Assembly: GCA_963794955.1 (NCBI GenBank)
Contig: CAWCGF010000003.1
Span: forward strand, 1 to 64,000
Origin: JAFDVL01 sp963794955
GTDB taxonomy: Bacteria; Acidobacteriota; Blastocatellia; RBC074
DNA: 64,000 bases
Direction: 5' to 3'
Shown here: piece after piece, positions 7,602-15,620 of the stretch
Numbering within the stretch: the stretch's first letter is position 1
How the letters are laid out: every line of letters starts with the position of its first letter
Position numbers and translations under genes: made by a program
Notes under the pieces: generated by a model
Database searches by the model: none
The model's input: only the letters and a program-made list of their open reading frames with translations
Told to the model about the DNA's origin: nothing

Positions 7602-9033
7602 TTACACGCCACGGGCCACCGCGCGTAATTCGTAGCCTAGCGCCGCCGCCTGCTTCGTCAACTTTTGCACCACCCGCGCTTGCTGTTGCACTTCATACTG
7701 GGCCGCACTTTGCGGCTCGTATTCTCGCTGCTCCTTCACCATCACGTAATACAATTTCGCTAACTTGTGCGCCGTCGCCGTCACCGCTGCTGCCGGGCCT
7801 TTCTGCGCCCGCTTGCGTCGAAAGTACGCCCCCAATTCCGTCTCTGTGCGCCCTGCACTCACCGCTGCTCTTCGTAGTGCTTCCGCCGCCCGATTGCGAT
7901 TCGGTTGCGTCCGGCTCGACAACACTTTCCCCCCGCTCTTTTTCGTTCCGGGACACACGCTCAACCACGACGTGAAATGCTTCTCGCTCGGCCACCGCGT
8001 CAGGTCGCGCCCCGTCTCGGACAACATTCGCAACACCGTCTCCTCATTGAACCCTGGCAAGCGAAACAAATCCACCCCTACTTGCCGGTACATCTCCGCC
8101 CGCACCTCAAAGGCAAACTCCGCTTTCTTCTTCGTCCCGCCGCCACCCGCAGGTGGCTCCGGCATTGGCTCTTGCGTCACCGGTGCCAGCGTGGCCAGAT
8201 ACGCCTCAATCGCCGTCTCGCACGCTGTAATCTTTGTCCGATACTCTTCGTACAATTCCACCGCTTGCTTGAGCGCAAACAGATGCTCGGCCCGGATAGT
8301 TCCCCACCAGACTTTGCATCATTACTGCCGCGCTCGTGTGGCAGCCCCCGTGCCGATTCTCTTCCACCAACTTCTTTGGGTCGCGTTCGCCCGCCAGGAT
8401 CGCTTTGATGATGCGCATCCCGGTCAAGCCTGTGATGTCTGTCACTACGTTATCCAGCCGCACATTCATCTGTTGCAACGCCTTTTGCATATGCTGAAGA
8501 TGCTTGGCCGCGTACTGCACCAGCATCTGGCGTTGGCGCAGGTAGGCCCGCAGTGGCAGGATTTCATTGGCCGGACGAAACGCCCCGGCGAGCAAGCCGT
8601 AGCTGTGCAGTTGCCGCAGCCATTGGCAATCCAGCAGATCGCTTTTGCGCCCCGAGACGTTCTTCACCTTGCGCGCATCCACCAGCCGCACTTCCAGTCC
8701 CTTTTCTTCCAGTACTTCAAAGAGTGGAATCCAATAGACTCCCGTGGATTCCAAGGCCACGCGTTTGACCCTGCATTGCTGCAGCCAAGCCGCTATCGCA
8801 TACAAATCCGCCGTAAAGACCCCAAACTCGCGCACGCTTTCCGCACACGCTTCGGGCGACACCGCCACCCAATGACTCGTCGCGCCCACATCGATGGCGG
8901 CGGCTTGGGGGTCATAGGGCGTCAGCGGGCTTTCGGCAGCGATGGGTTTGGTGGCACGAGCAGGTTTACGAGCACGAGTTTTGGCGGGGCGACGTTTCAT
9001 GGGAGTTCTCCTTCGGGATTGAGTTGTCCCCAC
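7602..9033 (-). pseudogene. IS110-family transposase, copy 2 (one-base frameshift)
   Basis: The N-terminal frame runs 9033 to about 8295 with IDVGATSHWVAV, ALESTGVYW, KSDLLDCQWLRQL and ITGLTGMRIIKAILAGERDP. Compared with copy 1 there is one extra base near 8293-8295 (NYPGRAS instead of N-F/Y-RAEH). The C-terminal frame continues to 7602 with LYEEYRTKITACETAIEAYL, PGFNEETVLRMLSETG, FTSWLSVCPGTKKSGGK, holding the catalytic Ser region, and LRRAAVSAGRTETELGAYFR. Total about 475 codons is full length for an IS110 enzyme with a long linker. Both copies are inactivated by different lesions, so neither was copied from the other after decay. Confidence 0.88.
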
Positions 9034-9299
9034 TCGCGGCAGCGCAGGAGTTCATCTTTTTAGTAAGCTCCTGCACGGGATCAACCCCTTGCGAGATTGT
9101 CACCACTGTCATCATGACGGACTCCTGCGACCACACTCCGGTACGGGTTTGGGATGACACCAATGCGCGCTCGGCCTTCGCGACTGCCCGCGAGCGAGGC
9201 TTGAATTGTACGCCTGCGCGTGCAATCCCGAAAAGGGCGCGCCGCACTCACCCCGCGTTTCTGCTCGTCATCCGCCCCGCTTGGGGGGCTGGGGCATTC
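7817..9299 (-). repeat. Direct repeat of bases 1-1488 (IS110 copies)
   Basis: The sequence beginning GTCGAAAGTACGCCCCCAAT occurs at 1 and at 7817, and similarity continues without large gaps to 1488 and 9299, with scattered substitutions and one-base indels. The two copies have the same orientation, so homologous recombination between them would delete everything between. Confidence 0.9.
9034..9299 (-). other. IS110 upstream non-coding segment, candidate bridge-RNA region (copy 2)
   Basis: This matches 1220-1488 of copy 1 with a handful of substitutions and single-base gaps, although it contains no credible reading frame. As in copy 1, its position upstream of the transposase is where IS110-group elements carry their guide RNA. 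The flanking target sequences of the two copies differ. Confidence 0.5.
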
Positions 9300-10430
9300 C
9301 GTAGAAGTAAACGAGGCGCGCTTGAGTAAGCGACGCACCAGAATACTGAACCACATTTCAATCTGATTGAGCCACGAGCAATGCTTGGGCGTGTAGACAA
9401 AGCGGATGCGATGTGTGACGTCGGCTAAAAACGCCGCCCGTGTCGGCAGGGATTGCAGAAGGCCGGATTTGCCCTTCTCGCCCAGGTCGTCCGTGTGACC
9501 AATCGCGGTCGCCACCCAACGCACGAGGGACTCCGATTGATGCGTATTGAGTTGATCCGTAATGAAAATCCATTGGTCATCCGGGGCCGTGGCGACAGTC
9601 TGTGCGATATGCGCCGCAAAATCTTGCTCCGTGCGCGTCGCCCCAATGGTGGGCGCGAGTTGCTTGCCGGTCGCCACTTCAAAGTTGGCCGTCAGGCATT
9701 GTGTGCCGTGGCGAATGTACTCGTATTCCTGGCGTTCTACCCGACCCGCTTTACGGCCTTCGCCTGGTTGCAGGGGCTGGCTGGGCGCCGCCCGTTCCAG
9801 CGCCTGCATCCCCGTCTTTTCGTCGGTGCTGACCAAGTGAATCCCCGCGGCGTGCAGCGTCGCTGCTTGTTGGTAAAGCTCGCACACGGTTTTGACTTGC
9901 GCGTCAAACTCGGCGGTGTGGCGTTGCGGGGCGTTCAGCCAATATTCAATCCGATGCGCTTTGAGATCGGCCTGATTTTAAAAAACGCTCGACACTGGAG
10001 GCCGAGATGCTCTCAACAATCTTGCGTTTGATGACTTCGTCCACCAATTCGGGGGGCGTCCAGTGACTGATGGGGCGCGCACTCTGGGCAGGCGCCTCGC
10101 ACGAGACGGCAAGGATTTGCACGATCTGTTCCGCAGTGAACGTCGGTGGTGTGCCACTGCGCGGCAAATCGCGCAAGCCCGTCACCACCAGGGCGCGCAA
10201 ATCTTCTGCGCTGCTCGCAGCGGCTTCGGCGCGGGTCAGTTGCGGCGTCCATTCGAGCCAGCGCGCGCGCCAAGCACGGACGGTGCCACGATCCAGCTTT
10301 TGCGTGCGGGTCAACTCGTGATTGCCAGCCCCGGCAGTCATCGCCAGCAGCAAGGACGCGCGCACGACCAGACGATATTCGGTGCTGCGTTGCCGCGCGA
10401 TTTCTTCCAATATCTGCCGCACGCGGGCGG
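9300..10430 (-). pseudogene. IS630-family transposase, frameshifted and 3'-truncated
   Basis: The N-terminal helix-turn-helix part (10422 or slightly upstream, to about 9975) contains LTRTQKLDRGTVRAWRARWLE and HWTPPELVDEVIKRKIVESISASSV, ending ERFLKS. After a one-base shift at TTTTTTAAAAT the frame continues as QADLKAHRIEYWLNAPQRH. It includes the DDE centre: LVSTDEKTGMQALE (Asp), FITDQLNTHQSESL (Asp) and YTPKHCSWLNQIEMWF (Glu). It stops at RRLLKRASFTSTE, where the IS110 copy begins at 9299; the last 40 or so residues are missing. The 5' side has broken into an anti-sigma gene. The only start seen for the first part is GTG at 10422, and the frame is open further upstream. Confidence 0.85.
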
Positions 10431-10490
10431 AAAGTGCGAGCGGCGGGGCGGTTTTATACGGCCTCTCTTGTTCCTCCTGTAAGGATGACT

Positions 10491-11012
10491 TCAGTCCGTC
10501 ATTGTACCACCCTCATAATTGGGTGGAGAACTTTTAGGAAGCTCCACTAGCATTAGCAACGCCGCTGTCGCCAGTCCCCATTGCAAGGTCAGGTTGGGTA
10601 TCGTGAGCAGATTGACTAAATTGCGCCACCAGGGAACCGATTCTGGGACGACGGGGCGAAGCTGTTCTGGCTGGGGCGGATGCTGCATGGCACTTTCTGA
10701 CTGGATTGCGGCAGATTCAGCGGCGCGTGTTTGTATTCTGGTTGCGGCGAAGGTTTGGAGCGATTGTGCGAACTTTACTTTTTCACGGCGACGCGGCGAG
10801 GTCAGATAGCGCGCTTCAAATTGGGCGCGTTCCTGTCCGCTCAAAGTTCCCTGCACATACGCATCAATCAAATCGTTTTCAACTTCGCCTAATTGCGACG
10901 CGAACTCGTCGTCAATAATGCTGAGTTCGTCGAACTCTTCGACCTGCATTTCGGACAATCCGCCCAGCAGATATTGCATCAGCAAGTTGTTGTCATATTG
11001 CGGACTGTTCAT
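10491..11012 (-). pseudogene. Transmembrane anti-sigma factor, truncated by IS630
   Basis: The start at 11012 has a GGGGAG ribosome-binding site. The first 75 residues (NNLLMQYLLGGLSEMQVEEF, then DEFASQLGEVENDLIDAYV and LSGQERAQFEARYL) are the helical zf-HC2-like region of acidobacterial anti-sigma factors that lack the zinc Cys. A hydrophobic segment follows near residues 145-157 (WGLATAALLMLV). The frame then runs into IS630-flanking sequence and stops at TMTD, so the large periplasmic part is missing. It follows a sigma-factor remnant in the same direction, the usual pairing. Confidence 0.7.
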
Positions 11013-11075
11013 ACACTCCCCTACACGGATAAGACGAAAGCGAAAAAACGTCTCAGCCTGTTTTGCCCAAACATC

Positions 11076-11450
11076 TCAGTTGCATTCCTTGAGTCGTTCC
11101 CGAATGCGGTACGCTTGATTTCGTAGCACACTGTCTTTCACACCACGAGCAGCGGCGAGCGCCTTGCGATGGGCGATTTTCTCCCCTTGCTCGCCGTAGT
11201 AATAATCCACAATCAAATCGTCATCGCCCGTCGGTAATTTTTGTGAGCACTATTCCAAACAGGCCAGGCGTTTTTCTCTTTCTTGTGCTTCTTCTTCTAA
11301 ACCGGCGATGGCCTGCGGGTCTACGAACGGTTGATTATGGGGCGGTAACTCGTCAATCCCCTCTAGATGTTCCGACAAAGTTTGTTGACAGGTGCATTTA
11401 ATTTTTAGTGTCCGCAGATTGGTTTGGTAAATAAATCTGTGTAAGTGCAA
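11076..11450 (-). pseudogene. ECF-type sigma factor remnant
   Basis: The C-terminal region 4 of a sigma-70 family factor is readable: KLPTGDDDLIVDYYYGEQGE, KIAHRKALAAARG and RNQAYRIRERLKECN, then TGA at 11076. A TAG at 11250-11252 interrupts it after RLACLE, where Gln would be expected. The N-terminal region 2 is not found upstream; the frame fades beyond about 11450. With the adjacent truncated anti-sigma gene it forms a dead sigma/anti-sigma module. Confidence 0.7.
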
Positions 11451-11624
11451 TGAACGGCGAATTCTTAAGCTGCAACCCAGAACCGCTTCACTACGGCCAA
11501 AGCGTCATTGGCTGTGTGGCAAACAAAAAAACAGCAGTTGGAAAAATTGAGAATTTATCGCGTAGGCTAAGTTCATCAGGATTATTCCTTCGCCACAGTT
11601 GCCTACTTTGACGAAGTGAGTGAC

Positions 11625-12107
11625 TTACGCGAGCAGCTTCTTGAGCAGCACAATCTGTCCGGCGTGATACAAGTTGTGCTGAATGACGCCATGCAAATTG
11701 TAATAAGCTGAATACCCACTGGCGGTAGGCGGATCGTGTTCTTTGCCGAGTCGTCGCTTCAATTGTTCGTCGGTCATTGAGGCCAGCACGCTGAGCAAGC
11801 CTTGCTGCCGCTCCGCCAGCAGCGCCAAGGTTTGTTGCCATCCTGCTTCGCTGGCATCTGCGATGAGCGGCCAATCGCCGTCCACAGGCTCCGCCACCGG
11901 GCCATTTTCAATTCGTTCGCGCACAGCATCCATCCACGCCGTAATGTGCAACACCAGTTGGTGGATGCTGTGCGCATTAGGAATTGGGTGCGCGTTGGCT
12001 TGTGCCGCCGTGACATCGGATAGAATTTCAAGCAAGGATGGGCCGTGCCAGGCCTGTCCCTCATAAGCGCGTTTAAGTTGATCCGCAATTCGTTTGGTTT
12101 CTGGCAT
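11625..12107 (-). CDS. DinB-family protein
   Basis: The start is set at 12107 (MPETKRIADQLKRAYEG) since the upstream extension lies in a repeated palindrome. The product has about 160 residues of a four-helix DinB/YfiT-like fold, with HSIHQLVLHITAWMDAVRER and LHGVIQHNLYHAGQIVLLKK. The three conserved His (helix 2 and the HxxxH pair) are the metal ligands of this family. DinB-like proteins are metal-dependent and often thiol-transferase related; the exact reaction is unknown. It stands alone. Confidence 0.85.
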   Translation of the reverse strand: MPETKRIADQLKRAYEGQAWHGPSLLEILSDVTAAQANAHPIPNAHSIHQLVLHITAWMDAVRERIENGPVAEPVDGDWPLIADASEAGWQQTLALLAERQQGLLSVLASMTDEQLKRRLGKEHDPPTASGYSAYYNLHGVIQHNLYHAGQIVLLKKLLA

Positions 12108-12122
12108 ATCGTGATTTTTGAA

Positions 12123-12208
12123 ATGTACAACAAACTTTCCAGTTTGTTGAGGTTTCCAAGAGCGATTCGTTCCAGCCGTCAGTCGCAAACGGGAAAGTTT
12201 GCTGCACG
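12123..12208. repeat. MITE-like palindrome, copy 1
   Basis: ATGTACAACAAACTTTCCAG opens the element and its imperfect complement closes it (CGGGAAAGTTTGCTGCAC). It matches the copy at 13343-13427 in ends, spacing and the central TTTCC. It ends against the stop of the gene at 12209. Confidence 0.7.
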
Positions 12209-12919
12209 TCATTCAACTGACAACGGACGCTCCAATTTCAAGCGCACCAGGCTGCCGGCATCCAGGCGAACCTCTTTGCCTTTGCTGAATAAAACGCCAG
12301 CAATCATGCTGCCGCCCAGCACTGAGGCGGCGGCAACCGCGCTGCCGCCACTAATGCCTCTGATTCCCAATCCGGTTACGTTATCGCTGCGCCCCGACAA
12401 AATAATAATTGTCGCCGCCGCGCCGCCAATCCCCGCAGCAGTGCCCACATTTTTCAGCACATCGCCGCCGCCTTTGCCGCCTTTGAGTGTGCCTTCGCCA
12501 TTGCCACTGATTTTTTCATCGCGCGTGAAATCCGATGCCGATTGTACAAGCGCTGTAAGCTTGCGTTGCAATCCATCTTCCAGCCGAATGCGATCAAAGC
12601 TCAGGTGGAGCATGCCGCCCTTAAGCGGACGTTTGGCAGGCTTGACGACCGTGACGCGCCCCACAACTTCGGTGCCAGCTTTAAGCAACGTAGCGCCTTC
12701 AACGATGACATCTTTTTTCACGGTTGCAATCACTTCGTCGCCCACTTCGCTCAGCTTGGAACTGACTGGCTCGCGCAGGCTGAGTTGAATCAGCGTGCCT
12801 TCCGGGATGACGACAGCTTTGGGTTGTTCAGGAGCAGAAGCCTGATTTGATGATTGTGCCGGAAGGTTCTGACCCAGCAGGGCGAAGAGGCAAAACCAGG
12901 CGAGCAATTGTTTTTTCAT
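12209..12919 (-). CDS. Secreted glycine-zipper protein of unknown function
   Basis: At 236 residues it has a clear signal peptide (MKKQLLAWFCLFALLGQNLPA). It then shows VVIPEGTLIQLSLREPVSSK and LLKAGTEVVGRVTVVKPAKR, a pattern found in acidobacterial secreted proteins and distantly in TrbI/VirB10-like beta domains. The C-terminal third is glycine-rich with alternating small residues (GTAAGIGGAAATIIILSG and GGSAVAAASVLGGSMIAGVLF), a possible membrane-inserting glycine zipper. It ends DAGSLVRLKLERPLSVE. No operon partner. I do not assign a function. Confidence 0.75.
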   Translation of the reverse strand: MKKQLLAWFCLFALLGQNLPAQSSNQASAPEQPKAVVIPEGTLIQLSLREPVSSKLSEVGDEVIATVKKDVIVEGATLLKAGTEVVGRVTVVKPAKRPLKGGMLHLSFDRIRLEDGLQRKLTALVQSASDFTRDEKISGNGEGTLKGGKGGGDVLKNVGTAAGIGGAAATIIILSGRSDNVTGLGIRGISGGSAVAAASVLGGSMIAGVLFSKGKEVRLDAGSLVRLKLERPLSVE

Positions 12920-13011
12920 GAAACACCTCAGAGAGAAAGAAAACGTTGAATTGCCGGTAGCAAGTAACGAGAGTATAACTCTACCCTACAGCGTTCCGCT
13001 TCTGCAAAATT

Positions 13012-13221
13012 ATGAATGACTTGATCGAAGGCGAAGACTTTTACTGGGAAGGGCCGTATCTGGTTTTTACTGCCGAATATCATTTGCGGAAAGGTGCGTG
13101 CTGCGGTTCTGGTTGCCGCCACTGTCCCTACGAACCACGTTGCACGAAGGGGACAACCACGCCTGCCACCGAATTTTATTCGGATGAAAAAATGACATCC
13201 AATGACCTGCATACCTCATAG
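13012..13221 (+). CDS. DUF5522 family small cysteine-rich protein
   Basis: The 69-residue product reads EGEDFYWEGPYLVFTAEYHL followed by KGACCGSGCRHCPYEP, the diagnostic CCGSGCRHCPY block of DUF5522. The cysteine cluster suggests metal or cofactor binding, but the role is unknown. Apart from the tail after CPYEPRCTK, it matches the normal size of the family. Confidence 0.85.
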   Translation: MNDLIEGEDFYWEGPYLVFTAEYHLRKGACCGSGCRHCPYEPRCTKGTTTPATEFYSDEKMTSNDLHTS

Positions 13222-13342
13222 TTAACAGCGCAGGGAATCTCCTGCCAGAGACACGATAACCCAGAACAACCTGATCGATAGAGAAACTGTCTGCCATCAC
13301 CCACAACACAAAAACTCGGTGTATTGTCTTGAGGCGAAAAGA

Positions 13343-13427
13343 ATGTACAGCAAACTTTCCAGTTTGCTGGTGTTTCCGTTAGGGATGCCTACGAAGTCAG
13401 CAGCAAACTGGAAAGTTTGCTGTACAT
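13343..13427. repeat. MITE-like palindrome, copy 2
   Basis: ATGTACAGCAAACTTTCCAG at 13343 and its exact complement ending CTGTACAT at 13427 form long terminal inverted repeats around a short unpaired centre. Each arm also contains its own small palindrome (AGCAAACT...AGTTTGCT). The 245 bases that follow to 13672 hold only a short unassigned frame (ANTIQAGERIRSEQERRL, stop near 13572). Confidence 0.75.
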
Positions 13428-13672
13428 TTTCTGAGAAACGCATCGCGTACCATCCTGGCAATGGCTGCCAACACGATTCAAGCGGGCGAACGCATCCGCA
13501 GTGAGCAAGAAAGACGGCTCTATTCTGGGCACGACGGGCAAGTTATTCGCGGATTGTCAAAGTTGATTCGGTAGTTTTCTTGCCTGCGGCAAAAGAAAGG
13601 ACTAGCATTGCCTTCACTACCAATCATTCCTGTTCATTGAATCTCCCCAGGCAATTCACAAAGGAGACATGT

Positions 13673-14731
13673 ATGGCAATCAACGAAGAGAAACTACATC
13701 AATTGTTAGGACGATTCGTCACCGATTTTGGCGCGGCATTCCATGCGGGCTTGGTGGTGATTGGCGAGAATCTGGGGCTGTACAAGGCATTGGCGGGCAC
13801 GGAACCACTAACCGCTGCTGAGCTGGCGAAACGCACCAATACGCATGAACGTTATGTGCGCGAATGGCTGAATGCACAAGCCGCAGGCGGGTATGTCGAA
13901 TACGACGCCGCAACCAATAGTTATTATCTTTCCGAGGAGCAAGCGTTTGCTTTAGCGGATGAAAAGAGTCCAGCCTATTTACCGGGCGCTTTTCTCGTCG
14001 CGGTTTCGGCCCTGCGCGCGGTGCCAAAAATGACAGAGAGATTTCGCACGGGAGAAGGGCTGGGCTGGCACGAACACGATCACGGGCTGTTTCGCGGGAC
14101 GGAACTGTTCTTCCGCCCCGGCTATGCGGCTAACCTGACAAGTTCGTGGATTCCCTCGTTGGATGGCGTAGCAGCTAAATTACAAGCCGGAGCCAAAGTC
14201 GCGGATGTGGGCTGTGGCTTGGGCGCTTCGACGATTCTGATGGCAGAGGCGTATCCGAATTCTACTTTCGTAGGCTTCGACTATCACGCCCCTTCCATCG
14301 AAATGGCGCAAGCGCGCGCCGCGGAAGCAGGCGTTGCGGACAGAGTGAAGTTCGAGGTGGCTAAAGCCAAAGATTATCCGGGCAAGGGGTATGACTTTGT
14401 CGCCTTCTTTGATTGTTTGCATGATATGGGCGACCCCGTGGGTGCCGCGAGTCACGTGCGGGAATCGCTGGCGGCGGATGGCACGTGGATGGTGGTCGAG
14501 CCGTTTGCGAATGATCAAATCAGCGACAATCTAAATCCCGTCGGGCGGGCCTTCTATGCCGCCTCGACCTTGATCTGTACGCCTGCGTCTTTGTCGCAGG
14601 AAGTCGGATTGGCACTCGGCGCACAGGCTGGCGAAGCTCGCCTCCGTGAGGTTATTACTGCTGGCGGCTTCACCCACTTCCGCCGCGCGACTGAGACGCC
14701 TTTCAATTTGATCTTTGAGGCAAAACCGTAA
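13673..14731 (+). CDS. Class I SAM-dependent methyltransferase with N-terminal winged helix
   Basis: The start at 13673 has an AAGGAG site seven bases upstream; the in-frame extension to 13580 lacks one. Residues 1-95 form a dimerisation/winged-helix domain (GLYKALAGTEPLTAAELAKR, HERYVREWLNAQAAGGYVEY). The Rossmann core has the SAM loop VADVGCGLGASTILMAEAYP, the acidic ribose-binding strand FVGFDYHAPSIEMA and FDFVAFF-like DFVAFFDCLHDMGDP. This layout matches the Rv2258c-like group annotated as O- or small-molecule methyltransferases. Length 352 is typical. The acceptor substrate is unknown. Confidence 0.88.
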   Translation: MAINEEKLHQLLGRFVTDFGAAFHAGLVVIGENLGLYKALAGTEPLTAAELAKRTNTHERYVREWLNAQAAGGYVEYDAATNSYYLSEEQAFALADEKSPAYLPGAFLVAVSALRAVPKMTERFRTGEGLGWHEHDHGLFRGTELFFRPGYAANLTSSWIPSLDGVAAKLQAGAKVADVGCGLGASTILMAEAYPNSTFVGFDYHAPSIEMAQARAAEAGVADRVKFEVAKAKDYPGKGYDFVAFFDCLHDMGDPVGAASHVRESLAADGTWMVVEPFANDQISDNLNPVGRAFYAASTLICTPASLSQEVGLALGAQAGEARLREVITAGGFTHFRRATETPFNLIFEAKP

Positions 14732-14805
14732 GCACAACCAACTCACAACGGCAGAAAAATTCGTTTCTGGCCGCACTTGAAACTAGCACAAAATGGAGGA
14801 AGATC

Positions 14806-15081
14806 ATGGCTCTGGGAATTTATTTCAGCCCACCATCAATGACGACTGCGCAATATGACGAATGCATCAAACAACTCGACGCGGCAGGCGCGGGTGCGCC
14901 CGCGGGGCGGCTCTATCACGTGAGCTTTACCTTTGACGAGAAGCTCCATGTGTTCGACGTTTGGGACTCGATGGAATCGTTCGAGCAATTCGGGCAAACG
15001 CTCATGCCGATTCTGGCCGGTATCGGCGCTGATGCTGGCCAACCCGCCATCAGCGAGGTTCACAACATCGTTAAGGGGTAA
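14806..15081 (+). CDS. Dimeric alpha/beta-barrel (ABM-like) protein
   Basis: The 91-residue protein reads TTAQYDECIKQLDAAGAGAP, LYHVSFTFDEKLHVFDVWDS and MESFEQFGQTLMPILAGIGA, the strand-helix pattern of small ferredoxin-like dimeric alpha-beta barrel domains. A ribosome-binding site (GGAGGAAGATC) precedes the ATG. It ends four bases before the next gene, so the two probably form one transcript. Function unknown. Confidence 0.75.
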   Translation: MALGIYFSPPSMTTAQYDECIKQLDAAGAGAPAGRLYHVSFTFDEKLHVFDVWDSMESFEQFGQTLMPILAGIGADAGQPAISEVHNIVKG

Positions 15082-15085
15082 AGCG

Positions 15086-15529
15086 ATGAAATCTTTTTGG
15101 GAACCAACGTCCCAACAGGAATTGCAACAACGCTTGGAACATCTCACCGCCGAGTGTCGCGGGCAGTGGGGCAAGATGACGATTGACCAAATGCTCTCGC
15201 ATCTGGCGGATTCCTGCCGAATGGCTTTGGGGGAGTTGGCGACGGCACACAAGCCCGGCCCCTTTCATTTTGCCCCGCTGCGCAAAGTGGTGATTTACTG
15301 GTTGCCCTGGCCCAAAGGTGCGCCGACTGCGCCTGAATTGATCGCGCGCAAACCCACCAGCGTCGAAACAGAAAAGGCTGATTTGCGGGCGTTGTTGCAA
15401 CGTTTGGCCGCGCAAGAGGAAACGCAAACCTGGCCTGCACATCCGGCGTTTGGTGTGCTTTCTCACAAGGATTGGGGCGTGCTGACCTATCGTCACGTAG
15501 ATCACCACTTCAAGCAATTCGGCGTGTAG
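15086..15529 (+). CDS. DUF1569/DinB-like protein
   Basis: The start at 15086 lies four bases after the previous gene. MKSFWEPTSQQELQQRLEHL, WGKMTIDQMLSHLADSCRMA, HPAFGVLSHKDWGVLTYRHV and DHHFKQFGV are characteristic of DUF1569, a DinB-like four-helix family with conserved His. Length 147 is normal. Likely metal-binding; biochemical role not known. Confidence 0.85.
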   Translation: MKSFWEPTSQQELQQRLEHLTAECRGQWGKMTIDQMLSHLADSCRMALGELATAHKPGPFHFAPLRKVVIYWLPWPKGAPTAPELIARKPTSVETEKADLRALLQRLAAQEETQTWPAHPAFGVLSHKDWGVLTYRHVDHHFKQFGV

Positions 15530-15620
15530 ATAGTCTCTGGCCTCGTACGCTCGATGGTTAGCTATTCCAGTTCCACTGACAGGTGGTATACTCCGCGCCA
15601 TTAAGCCAGACTCATTATTT

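Larger units (their letters stand above)
7602..9299 (-). mobile_element. IS110-family element, copy 2
   Basis: The right boundary (9299) is where identity with copy 1 ends. The left boundary is not seen directly, because copy 1 runs off the window; it should lie a few tens of bases below the stop codon at 7602. The right flank is the 3' part of an IS630 transposase gene, while the left flank is cassette-like DNA with no IS630 3' end. The two flanks therefore do not come from one uninterrupted target. Confidence 0.75.

Noticed and set aside
7530..7602. IS1111-type attC-targeting insertion by IS110 copy 2
   Set aside because: Known attC-targeting elements are of the IS1111 subgroup, with the non-coding RNA downstream of the transposase. 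Here the conserved non-coding part is upstream, and one flank is IS630, not an attC half.
9960..9985. TTTTTTAAAAT in the IS630 transposase as a programmed frameshift site
   Set aside because: The frame needed is +1 rather than -1, so a classical slip does not join the halves; the element is also truncated. A simple indel is more likely.
13440..13575. Short frame ILAMAANTIQAGERIRS resembling the iorB 3' end (ILPAIANAIFTATGERIRT), a possible sixth repeat
   Set aside because: Similarity is limited to a few residues with a gap, the TMPMTKQGFSFA ending is absent, and the region lies 20 kb away from the array. It could be chance or another gene's remnant.
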